A stretch of 64,000 bases of DNA from Epithemia pelagica (Eukaryota; Bacillariophyta; Bacillariophyceae; Surirellales; Surirellaceae), in contig OX337230.1 of assembly GCA_946965045.2 (NCBI GenBank), positions 310,001 through 374,000 of the forward strand, given 5' to 3'. Shown piece after piece: positions 39,503 to 49,416 of the stretch. The notes under the pieces were generated by a model, which saw only the letters and a program-made list of their open reading frames with translations, was not told where the DNA came from and did no database searches. Numbering within the stretch: the first letter of the stretch is position 1; the number at the start of each line of letters is the position of its first letter. A program made the position numbers and the translations under genes.

Positions 39503-41311
39503 TTACCGCGCCGACCCATGTCGTTGTTTGGAGGACTTGGTCTTGCCCATGCCCTGCTGCAATCGTTTTTGCAATTTGCGCGCGCGGTGCGTCGTCTTGG
39601 CTTGGGCCACTCGTTTGCGACTGACACCCACGGCGGATTGTTTGGGACCGCCCTTGTTGCTGTGGTGGTTGACGCCTCGGGGTCGTCGTTTCAAAGCCGC
39701 CGACTTGCTGCTGTGCTGGTTGTGGTGTTCCTTTGCGACAATGCGTCGCAATGCTGCGACGGCGGGAGGAACCGAGGATGCCTTGGAATGGGACGATTTG
39801 TTGTTCGTATTCTTCTTGTTGTTGGCGTTGCTTGTGTTGGCCGAGGATTCGGGGGCCGTCGTCGTCATCTTGTGGTTGTCTTTATTGTTATTGTTGTTGC
39901 GTTGTCGTGGTTTCTTTTTGTGCTTGTTTGTTTGCGGTTGACACACCAAGACACGAAGGGGTCGCTTGTGATAGACCACGCCATGCATGGTCCGTAATGC
40001 TTGTGCGACCAAGGCCTTGGTGGCAAACGACACGTAGCCAAAGCCTTGACAGACTTGGGTATGGGCATCCCGGACAATGCGCACCTGAGATATGTCCGTC
40101 GGCGACAAGGTCAATTGCAAGTGCTCGACAAACAAGCGTCGTATTTCTTCCTCGTCCGTCTGGACATGGGGCAAATTGCCGACAAAGACGGAGCGACTGG
40201 CATCCCAATCAGGTTTGTTGTTCGTTCTCGAGTCGGACGACGACGAGATAATCCCATCGACTCGGAGGGTTCGCGTGTGTGTCGGATTGGTGGGATCGGC
40301 CACGACGGTATTGTCGAGTTGCAACAATTGTCGTTTCCACTGGGCAATCGTTTCGGCGTTGACATTGTCGTGGGCCAAGACGACATAGGCACTCATACTG
40401 GCCTTGGTGTGGGCATTGACTTGGGCCGTGGTGACGGCCACTTTTTGGACAATGCCCCAATTCTGACTGGTCGACACCTTGACGCCGTCAGTGTTTGTGG
40501 CAATCGATCGCAAGCGAATCGAGGCAATGCGGAGCGGCGGAGGCAGTACTTCAGGCGAATTGTCATTGTCGTCGTTCTTGTCGTCATTGTTGTCCTCGCG
40601 ATTTTTGCGAGTTTGTTGGAGAATCCATTGGGTCAAGGATTTGCGCGTAAAGCCCAAGGGAACATTGCCCAAAAAGACGGTGCGTTCGTCGACCGATGAA
40701 GAATCTTCTTCTGTTTCTTGGTCGGTGGAAGTTGAGTCGAGTGTCGAGCTTGGTTTGGAATCTGTCATGATGGTATCCTCCTCCTCCTTGTGTGATGGAG
40801 TCGTTGCGTCCTCGCTAGACAGTGTGCGAGGACGTTTCTTGGTTGACTTGTTCTTCTGGTCGTTGTTGTTGTTGTCGTCGTTGCTGTTTTGTGGAGGTTG
40901 TGGTGCTGGTGTATCAAACAAGGAGGACCACGACGGAGCTACTGACGACGACAAGGAAGGAGTTGTCGTATCGGCAGCATTCTCTTTTGTGGCTTTGCTC
41001 TTCTTTTTCTTGTGCGTGTTGGTCTCGTTGGTGTTGTTGGTTGGCTGGTTGTTGTCGTCGGCCTCCTTCTCGTTGGTTGATTCTTGGCTGTTGTTGTCGT
41101 TGTCGTTGACAAGCGTCGTCGTTGTTGTTGTTGTTGAATCTCCAAAGATGGAGGCCATCAAGGAAGAAGACGAAGCAGGAGTCGACGACGACGACGACAT
41201 GATGATGGTAGTAGTGGTTGGTGTTGTCGTTGGATCGAATAAAGAAAACAAAAACTGTGGTTCTGATTTCACATGGTTGGTGGTGGGAGCCATGGAAAAA
41301 GGTGACGTCAT
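39503..41311 (-). CDS. RBM34/Nop12-like RNA-binding protein with two RRMs, 602 aa
   Basis: The N-terminal 195 residues are Ser/Thr/Asn/Asp-rich with a KKKKSK patch. RRM1 opens with RTVFLGNVPLGFTRKSL and is interrupted by an acidic Asn/Asp insertion. RRM2 is canonical: RSVFVGNLPHVQTDEEEIRR (RNP2), then CQGFGYVSFATKALVAQAL (RNP1). The C-terminal 120 residues are Lys/Arg/Asn-rich with several basic clusters, as expected for nucleolar targeting. Two RRMs separated by a linker plus a basic tail is the arrangement of RBM34 and yeast Nop12, which act in large-subunit rRNA maturation. Start chosen at 41311; a second in-frame ATG seven codons later is equally possible. It is divergent from the 2OG oxygenase gene across 328 bp. 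Confidence 0.75.
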   Translation of the reverse strand: MTSPFSMAPTTNHVKSEPQFLFSLFDPTTTPTTTTIIMSSSSSTPASSSSLMASIFGDSTTTTTTTLVNDNDNNSQESTNEKEADDNNQPTNNTNETNTHKKKKSKATKENAADTTTPSLSSSVAPSWSSLFDTPAPQPPQNSNDDNNNNDQKNKSTKKRPRTLSSEDATTPSHKEEEDTIMTDSKPSSTLDSTSTDQETEEDSSSVDERTVFLGNVPLGFTRKSLTQWILQQTRKNREDNNDDKNDDNDNSPEVLPPPLRIASIRLRSIATNTDGVKVSTSQNWGIVQKVAVTTAQVNAHTKASMSAYVVLAHDNVNAETIAQWKRQLLQLDNTVVADPTNPTHTRTLRVDGIISSSSDSRTNNKPDWDASRSVFVGNLPHVQTDEEEIRRLFVEHLQLTLSPTDISQVRIVRDAHTQVCQGFGYVSFATKALVAQALRTMHGVVYHKRPLRVLVCQPQTNKHKKKPRQRNNNNNKDNHKMTTTAPESSANTSNANNKKNTNNKSSHSKASSVPPAVAALRRIVAKEHHNQHSSKSAALKRRPRGVNHHSNKGGPKQSAVGVSRKRVAQAKTTHRARKLQKRLQQGMGKTKSSKQRHGSAR

Positions 41312-41639
41312 AATGACGTTTTACGAACAATTTACGGCAAAAGGATACAAAACAGAGAAATTAGATCAAATGCATTTGTTTTGACCAAATGTATCTTCCA
41401 AAATCCAAAATGTGAACAGTCAATTTCATCTTCATCACCCATTCGATTCTTCATCCGACATCAGGGTATACCAACGACGAACCATCACACACTAAGGATC
41501 ATGGCATACAAATACCAGTAGTTCATTGCAGTCTCATCCCTCAAAGAGAAGAAGAACCGTCCCAACAACAATGAAGGAAGGAACCGAACCAAGAAGCTAT
41601 CTCTAGTAAAGTGAACTAGATATTGTCCATCCCAGAATC
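41312..41639. promoter_or_regulatory. Divergent promoter region
   Basis: This 328-bp gap separates the ATG of the RRM gene (minus) from the ATG of the 2OG oxygenase gene (plus). It must hold both promoters and 5' UTRs. AT-rich segments occur but no specific element could be assigned. Confidence 0.4.
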
Positions 41640-44600
41640 ATGTCGTCGTCGTCGTCCCTTCGTCTCGTTCAATGCGTCAAAGTCCTTCCCCTCCTCCTGG
41701 TTCCCAATCGGATGGAACAGGAGGAACCCCCGAAACGGGACGACCGTCCAACAAACGATCCGGAACAACCACAACAACATCAAGAACAAGGCAATACTAC
41801 AACGAATCCTTCCACCCACCAAAAAGAGCACTTCCCAACGAACAAGGAAGACCACCACCACACAGTGGCCTCTCGAATTACGTCGTGGCATATCTCCTTG
41901 CGGAACCACCTGGAAGACACCAGTAACCCACCCTTGCCACGGTGGGACACGCTCCGTACCACAAGAAGAAGAAGGAGGAGGAACCCATCCACTACAAACC
42001 AACCACCAGAAACCGAGTCGTCCTTTGCCACCCTTCATGCTTGCATTCCTCGTGCATTGTGGTCGTGGATGACACCCGTGGTTGGTTCGAGACAACAACA
42101 GCGACAGCGACAAGCACACACCATCCAAGCACACGAATGGATGGAATGTGGTGTCGTGGCCTTGGCCTTGCATCTCGTATTTGATCATGATTCCTCCGGA
42201 AACGAGTCAGCGACTGCCTCCCTTCTTTCCTGGGATTGGAAGAATGACAACGAAACTGACGACGACAATGACGACGAAGATGCCGACCAACTCGAGTATT
42301 GGCAGACGGTAGCCCTCCGGCGACAGTGGTGGCATGCCTCCTGCTTGGCTCCTCACATTACGTGTTGGAAGCAATGGATTCGACTCTTGGTCCAAGTCGC
42401 CCGGCAGGTCGCCTATGTGCCAATTGTCCACCAACACGAGGAGGAGGACGACTGCGGCGACGATCAAGACGGCACCAAACGTCGTCGTATCACCGCCACA
42501 CACTTGCATCACTATGCGCAAACCGTGGTACCCACCTTGACGCGAGCAGAACAAGCTGTGGTAAAACGCCGTTTGAGTGATTGGATGCAACAGATTCACC
42601 AACACCAACACCAACAGTTAGGGCTCCTCCCCAATCCTTGTCTTCCCTCGGCCGTGTCCTCCTACGGTTCCTCCGATTCATCTCCTGGTTCCTGTTTGGC
42701 CTTGGTCCATGCCCTGACGGAATTGGCCGACTGGTGGCAGGAACAAGAACAATCCCTGGACGACCATGACCATGGCAATGACGACGACAAACCATCGCCA
42801 TCGCTACAACAACACGTCTTGTATTATGCCGTCTTGTTGCATCCCGAGGAATCGCGTCGATTGCCTCATTCCTGTCACCCCACCACCGTCTTGCAGGTTC
42901 ATCCTGCGGATGATTGCCGGACACAACACGGCAACAAAAACCACAACCACAAGGAGGACGCGAACCATGACACGAAACAAGGACCTGACACAACCGTCGC
43001 CGACGAGGAGGAGGGGGACACCCCAATAGCAATAAGAAGGACAGGATCGTCCCTGTTTCAAGTGCGGTTGTATCCCAAACCACAGTCGTCTTCTCAACCA
43101 CAACAACACTCACAACCACCAGTGGCAATTCCCAGCACGACAGCAATGACCAGCATTTGTCGCTTTGTGGGAGGACTCTGGAACCAGGAGGAGGAGGAGC
43201 CGCCACAGGACGATGCGGGCGTTGAAGCACGACAAGACCACATTTGGCATTGGACCGGACACGCGTGTCGGTGCATTCAATGTCATGTGGAATTGCTCCT
43301 TTCCTCCATGGATTCCTGCCAACAAACAACCACCACAACAACAAACATCATTACCACAAAGGACGAGCCGTCGTGGAGACGGCAATTGCGTGAGGTGTGG
43401 ACCATTCCCGAGTTGGTACAGTTGGGACGATGGTACTTGACACGACATGTCATGTTCCAACAGCAACAAGAACCACAACAACCAGAATCATTGCCAGCGG
43501 ACAAGTCTTCTTCTTCTTCCGTGACCACTACGAGTCTGGCGGTTCGTGCTCGACTCTTGTTGAAAACGGCCATTTACCACCAACCGGCGGATCCCTCCAG
43601 AACGACAGTATCATCATTATCATCAGTATCCTCATCCGTATCACCATTTTCGTTGTACGAGTATTGGGAGGCCTGGCATGCCTTGGGTGCCATTGCCTTG
43701 ATGGACCATGAATTTGTACAGGCACAATTCATTTGGGACCATGCACACCAACAACGACAACAACACCAACAAACGAGCCGAGATGAAACCAATCACTCGA
43801 GTATTCCAAAAGGATTGCAATTGCAATGGGACAAGTTACAAGCCTACCAGTATCTGGACCGTGCCACAGCATCTTTGTCCCCGCAGTCCTCCACAGGGTC
43901 CTTGGTGGAACAAGTGGTCCAACCCTGGGTCTATCGGTCCCGGACTGCCGTCGTTTCGTCCGAATCGTGTCGACAAGTTTTGGAATGGGCTACCGTGGGA
44001 GGTGGTGCATGGACTCGGGAACGACATTATGCGGTACCCACCTGTGACATTGCCGTTCATACGGTACCACCCTTGTTGGACTGGTACCAATCCTGGTTTC
44101 GGAAGACCCTCGAGCCACTCTTGAGGCAAGCCTTTTTGCCGCCTCATGGCAATTCCAATACCGACCACCAACCCTGCTTTTACACCCACGATGCCTTTGT
44201 GGTCAAGTACACGGCCCGAGAAGAAACAGCGAATGAGGACAAGGACGAGACAAATCAAACGAGCAACAACAACAACGACAACACCTATCTTCCCATTCAT
44301 GTGGACGAATCCACCCATTCCATTGTCTTGGCCTTGAACGACGGGTACGAGGGAGGCGGTACCTTTGTGGTAGCCAATGAGGACGACACTCGAGACGATT
44401 GTGTGATTCGGTTGGAAACGGGACAAGTGCTGTGTTTTCGAGGAGATTTGGTACGACATGGAGGAGAACCCGTGACACGAGGGACGCGGTATATTTTGGC
44501 CGCCTTTTTATACTACGATACAACCTCACGGGATGACCTGGAACAACAACAACAACAAGTCGAAGGAAGCACAAACAGGGCCTCATCCCAACGATTGCAG

Positions 44601-44729
44601 CAGCAAACGGCAGTGTCGAAAAAGAACGACTCGACAAAGCAAAAGAACAAGAAGCGATCCTTTCATGAAGCGGCCATATCCAACGACGGTAGTGGAAAAG
44701 AATTTTGTTTTGGATTCTCCATTTCCTGA
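41640..44729 (+). CDS. 2OG-Fe(II) oxygenase, prolyl-4-hydroxylase-like C-terminus, 1029 aa
   Basis: The C-terminal domain shows the full iron and 2-oxoglutarate set: H887 and D889 in PIHVDESTHS, distal H940 in GDLVRHGGEPV, and R950 in TRGTRYILAAFLYYD, ten residues later as in prolyl-4-hydroxylases. YEGGGTFV matches the strand that follows the first metal ligands. The 800 residues upstream are rich in Gln, His and Asp low-complexity runs with conserved-looking islands (HEWMECGVVALALHLVFDHD, FSLYEYWEAWHALGAIAL, helical-repeat-like). The tail is Gln/Lys-rich. The substrate is unknown; protein prolyl or lysyl hydroxylation is the natural guess for this subfamily. A single exon is used, starting at the first ATG after the divergent promoter. 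Confidence 0.7.
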   Translation: MSSSSSLRLVQCVKVLPLLLVPNRMEQEEPPKRDDRPTNDPEQPQQHQEQGNTTTNPSTHQKEHFPTNKEDHHHTVASRITSWHISLRNHLEDTSNPPLPRWDTLRTTRRRRRRNPSTTNQPPETESSFATLHACIPRALWSWMTPVVGSRQQQRQRQAHTIQAHEWMECGVVALALHLVFDHDSSGNESATASLLSWDWKNDNETDDDNDDEDADQLEYWQTVALRRQWWHASCLAPHITCWKQWIRLLVQVARQVAYVPIVHQHEEEDDCGDDQDGTKRRRITATHLHHYAQTVVPTLTRAEQAVVKRRLSDWMQQIHQHQHQQLGLLPNPCLPSAVSSYGSSDSSPGSCLALVHALTELADWWQEQEQSLDDHDHGNDDDKPSPSLQQHVLYYAVLLHPEESRRLPHSCHPTTVLQVHPADDCRTQHGNKNHNHKEDANHDTKQGPDTTVADEEEGDTPIAIRRTGSSLFQVRLYPKPQSSSQPQQHSQPPVAIPSTTAMTSICRFVGGLWNQEEEEPPQDDAGVEARQDHIWHWTGHACRCIQCHVELLLSSMDSCQQTTTTTTNIITTKDEPSWRRQLREVWTIPELVQLGRWYLTRHVMFQQQQEPQQPESLPADKSSSSSVTTTSLAVRARLLLKTAIYHQPADPSRTTVSSLSSVSSSVSPFSLYEYWEAWHALGAIALMDHEFVQAQFIWDHAHQQRQQHQQTSRDETNHSSIPKGLQLQWDKLQAYQYLDRATASLSPQSSTGSLVEQVVQPWVYRSRTAVVSSESCRQVLEWATVGGGAWTRERHYAVPTCDIAVHTVPPLLDWYQSWFRKTLEPLLRQAFLPPHGNSNTDHQPCFYTHDAFVVKYTAREETANEDKDETNQTSNNNNDNTYLPIHVDESTHSIVLALNDGYEGGGTFVVANEDDTRDDCVIRLETGQVLCFRGDLVRHGGEPVTRGTRYILAAFLYYDTTSRDDLEQQQQQVEGSTNRASSQRLQQQTAVSKKNDSTKQKNKKRSFHEAAISNDGSGKEFCFGFSIS

Positions 44730-45201
44730 TCATGCCGTGAACGACACTCAACTCTTTGTACAGCGACTGCGCTAGGCAGTCATACGTCGCGCACTTGGTG
44801 ACTTGTTTGGAGCTACAGGAACATCGATTTGAGTCTCTCGATGGGGCCTATAACAGACACGCTGATATGTAAAGTGCGCATGCAAATAATAGCTAGTAGC
44901 GCTAGAGAGAGGGTTAGGAGAAAGCAATCTGTACGTTTTCATTTCTCAATCATTCGTCATTTTCCAACAATGACAAAGCAAACCACTTCTTTCGCATGAC
45001 TACTCGTTGAGGTCTCCATTGTGGTGGAATCCATCGAGTCGTTTGGTTTTGGCCGCAGGCATTCGGCTTGTCCAAGAAAAATGAGCCACATTGTGTGGTT
45101 TGTTTGGGTGCCACACAAAAGGGACCACTGTGTAGCAGCTCCCTAGTAGACGGGTGGTGTTGGTGTTGTAACAAACTCATTCTCTCTCTCTCGTCTTTTG
45201 A
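44730..45201. other. Intergenic region between convergent genes
   Basis: 472 bp between the stop codons of the 2OG oxygenase (plus) and the CDPK (minus). It should contain both polyadenylation regions. No ORF or repeat of note was seen. Confidence 0.4.
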
Positions 45202-47999
45202 TTACGAAAAGAGTCCTGTCACATCCGAAACCGTCTTGTTGCGTGTTCCACGAGGACGACGATATCCCTTGGAAGTGGTGGCGGTGGCTGTCATGGACGC
45301 ATCCAACACCATGGAAGGAAGGGCAAAGTCTTCTTTGGATTCGTCTTGGCCATTGTGCAATCCCACCATGGGTTGCGCACCTCGTTTCATGGTGAGTCCA
45401 GCTTGTTGTTGCTGCCGGACCGATTCGGGTTGAAGCGCTTTGCGTTTTTCATCAAACTCTTTGGATGCTTCCAATACAGCTTGCCGAATCTCGCGATGAA
45501 ACCGACACCAGGTCCGATTGGCATCCAAGGGTGACATGGTTTCCAATTCCGCCCTGGATTCTTCGGGAAGTTGAAAGAGTCCACCACTGCCTTCTCGATG
45601 CAACGACGGTTTGTTGTTGTGAGTATTGGTTGTTGCCGGATCTTCTTCCCACATGGTGCGACTCCCTCCTTGATAGGATTTGGACTTGATTCGATGAGGA
45701 GCTCGCGCCACGACTTGATGCAAGGACGTATTTCGTGGAATACGAAGACTCAATCCCAATTCATCGGACGAACCATCGCGTTTTTGGGTTGGTTGTCCCT
45801 TCATCAAGCTCTTGAAATCATCATAGTAGATGCGATCCTCCTCCTGGTCGTCCGACATGTGCAACTCGTTCAAACTATCCAACCACACCTTTTCGAGTTT
45901 ATCGGCATCCGAGATTTTGCCCAACATGTCCTTGAGATCTTGTAGGGTAATATAACTTTTTCGTTGGGTATCCATTCGATCAAAGGCAAGACGAAGATTC
46001 CGGTCATCAATTTTGGCTTGCGAGAGACAGGCGGCCAAGAATTCGTGCCAATGAATGGTGGGATCACTTTTGCGGACCCGAATCGCTTCAAAGAGAGATT
46101 CAATCTGTTGTTCCGTCAAACCACCCAAGGCACCGGCTTCGGCATTTTGCAACAGCACCTTTTTCATGGCATGCAAAGAGATTTCACCCGTTCCTTCCGT
46201 GTCCATTTTTTGAAAGGCGGCCCGTTGTTCGACAATTTGTTCGGGCAGCAGGGTAAAACTCAGCACTTCGGACAACAACTTTTGCATTTCCGACTGTTCC
46301 TTGAAGGTCATTAACGCTTCCAAGACTTTGGGATGAATTTTGGTGGCGGCCTTGGCATCCTTTTTGGCCCACACTTGAATCCAAAAGTCTTTTTGTGCTT
46401 CCTTGGCCGTCGGTCGTCGGACTGGATTGCTCTTGAGGAGTCGTTTCACAAAGGCAATGGCATCGCTACTCACACTGTCCCAAATTTCGGCCGGTTCAAA
46501 CAAGAGTCGGTTCCGTTGAATGTTTTGACGGACCAAAAACAAATCTTCTCCTTCAATGCCACCAAACGGCGCTTCTCCGGAGAGCAAGAGGTAGGTAATG
46601 ACACCCAAGGCCCAGATATCGCACTTTTCATCGTGATGGCCTTCAATAATTTCCGGTGCCACCGTGTAGGGTGTCCCCACTTGTTCGTACAACTGTTGTC
46701 CGGCCGTAAAATGTTTGGACAAGCCAAAATCAATCATGCGCAACTCACTGTTGGCTTCCTTGGAGGAGAACAAAAAGTTTTCCAACTTGAGATCGCGATG
46801 AATAATGCCCTTGGAGTGCAAATACCGGACGGCGGACAACATTTGTTTGACCAATCGAGCACATTGCGGTTCGGTAAAATGCCAATCTTGTTCCTCATCC
46901 AGACGATCAAAGAGATCTCCACCCAAACAGAGTTCTTGAACAATGTAGATTTCCTTGGGACTTTCATAGACTTCCTCAATGCGAGCAATGTTGGGATGAT
47001 CGAGCTGGCACATGATAAAGATTTCATTCCGTAACTGTGCCAATCCTTCGGTCGAGTTTATTTTGCCCAGTTCCAATATTTTGACGGCATATTCGACTTG
47101 CGTAATCTTGTGCTTGGCGCGTCGTACCAGACCCGAAATGCCCTCCCCCAAAACATCGCCATCCTTGACTCCATCGTAGACTTCTTCAATGGGCTGACCA
47201 TACAAGGGCTATCGTGTTCGAACGTCATAGCAAGAAGGAAACACGCACCAGAGATATCCAGCAGAGACGGCCGACAGACGCTGTTAGTTTATCATGTTTC
47301 CAGACACACCACAGTTCTCCTTTCCTTGCCTCCTGTGGGAACTCACCTCAATTCGCACCACGGTCTGTGTCAAATCCCCACCGGCCACAAGCGTTTGACG
47401 CAAGGTATCCAAGGCCAAGATTTGACTTTGTCGCGAAGTAGCTCGCCGTTGTTCCTTGTTGTTGTGTTCCTCCTCATCGTCGTCATCTTCCAGATCGGAA
47501 CAGTCAATGGAGGAAGCCCCGGACGAATATCCCGGACGAACCGTTCGTTTGTTGTTGTTGTGATGACTGGACGACGTGCCATCTTGACTGCTCGTGGTAA
47601 TGGTCGTTGTTGTGGGGAGACTCCCATTCGTGGTCGACCCGTCGGGGCCAGCCGTTTCCAACTGCTTATTGGTCAAGGCTGGATTCGTGACGGTTGGCAA
47701 ATTGTCTGGGTCTGAAACAGAAGTATGAGGGAAACGGTCCGGAGCATATACAATGCAACACAACACAAGGGATGCCAAAATCACAATTCACGGCAGGAAC
47801 GGAGGTACAAAAGAACGTTTGAGGTGAGAGGCATGGAGAGATTGAGAGAGCCATGAGCCAATGAAACTCCCATTCTTCTCAGCCAGCACACGACTCTCCA
47901 AACAGGAGCAGAGCAACAAAACGTACCACCATGATGTGTGGTTGTACGGGTGGAAGCATCAATGGCTGCCGCCGCTGCCACACTTTGACCGCAACCCAT
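45202..47999 (-). CDS. CDPK-type protein kinase, N-myristoylated, degenerate EF-hands, 814 aa
   Basis: Three exons: 47999-47927, 47711-47347 and 47208-45202. Introns of 215 nt (GTACGT...TTTCAG) and 138 nt (GTGAGT...GATAG) keep the frame. The start MGCGQS is a strong N-myristoylation site with an adjacent palmitoylatable Cys, predicting membrane attachment. A variable Ser/Asn/Asp-rich region precedes the kinase: Gly loop G167-E-G, Lys189 in YAVKIL, HRDLKLEN at 283-290, DFG at 306-308, GTPYTVAPEII. A junction region and four EF-hand positions follow. The first loop (DTEGTGEISLHA) and third (DTQRKSYITLQD) lack the normal position-12 Glu, and the second and fourth are more eroded, so calcium binding is probably weak, as in CDPK-related kinases. 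The C-terminal 150 residues are disordered. Confidence 0.85.
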
Positions 48000-49416
48000 G
48001 GTATAGAACAACAACAACACAACCACAACACAACGAACGATCTCTGTTGTTGTTGTGATGTCAAATCCGACAAACGACACACACACCAACCGCGGCCAGC
48101 GCCCGTTGGCATTTCGCAACCACTACTGGAGAATTATGTCCGTTCGGGCGTGCCTGCAGTACTGGAATATAACAGAGTTATAATCGTTGAACGTTAGGGA
48201 GCGGTTGGAACACTGGGAGCCAAAAAACCCTCTCCGATCTCTTTTTGCGTTCTCACTTTTTGGTGACTGCACAGCACACAGCACACCGCCAGAGGACAGT
48301 CAGCGGATGTTTGCGAACACTCTCTTCCCGGGTCATTTCGTTCCGAGCTAGAAACCACGAATGAGCATCGAAAGAATACATGAACGAGACACTTCCGTTT
48401 CAAGAGGCAAAGTATCCCTCAAACAAGACACTTAACGCAAGAGTCATTGTATCAATCCTGTGTCTACCCTATAGAGCATTCAATGAAAACATCGATCTTA
48501 CCTCCCCTGCCAAGTAGTTGTTCCTCATGTTTCAGGGAACATCATTGTACCCTAAGCCCTAAGCCGAGTAGAACCGCTCGGATAACTACCTAGTAAAAAG
48601 ATTCCCAAAACGGCATGTCTACTAGAGAGAAACTGGGGTGGATCGGCTGTCCGAATCGTCCGAAAAAAAAGAGAATACTTTTTACAGGATATGTAATCCA
48701 AAGATCAGGAGAGAGAGAAAAAGCCACAAACCAAGTCGCAACTCTTCTATAGTAGGCTGGTAGATTGATACTCCTAGGAGTACCATTGTTGCAGGGGTCT
48801 ATTGCAAACACTCCTACATGTCGGAGTTTGAGGGTAGCACTGATAGATGCGCGACTGGACATCTTTAAAATCGCGGAAAGATCGCGTTTAAGTCCGGACG
48901 GGGGAGGTGTCCGATGCGGTTTGCGGCGGTGGCATGTTTTCCCGTTTTGTTCTTTGTTGCTTCCGCGAAATGTTGGCTGCAAGGATGACGACGACGTCGT
49001 CGCTCATCTCTCATCTCCACCATTATTTCCACTCTCGCACTCTCTCTTCCTTTGCGCACCGTTGGATTCATCGTTTCATCTTCCATCGATCATCGGGCGT
49101 TGAGAAGAAACCACGACAGCACGAAAACCAAGTGTGTGCGCTCCTATCACTCATTCAACAACAACAACAACACCAACGAGAATCCAAGGGTCCACACGGA
49201 GTGAACTGTTTGGTTCGAGCCACAAAAGAAAGGTCAAGCACTCCAACAACCATACACACACACACACACGGAACACAGTCTGTCATTACCAGATTCGTCT
49301 CTGGGACTCGCAGAGACTACCTCACAACGAAACAAGGGAGCACACAAGAGTCGTACAACCTTTGTACCTACTACCACGACCCGACACTACCACCACAACG
49401 CCGCTGCAACGACACC
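48000..49416. promoter_or_regulatory. Divergent intergenic region, 1.4 kb
   Basis: Lies between the divergent starts of the CDPK and the amino-acid transporter. It contains the palindrome TACTCCTAGGAGTA at 48769-48782 (related to 25049), a (CAA)n stretch near 49,160, a (CA)n run at about 49,253-49,269, and CT-rich stretches. The transporter frame is open upstream of its chosen ATG back to 48907, but that part resembles low-complexity UTR. Confidence 0.4.

Noticed and set aside
48545-48565. CCCTAAGCCCTAAGCC as telomeric repeat remnant
   Set aside because: Only two imperfect units, inside ordinary intergenic sequence.
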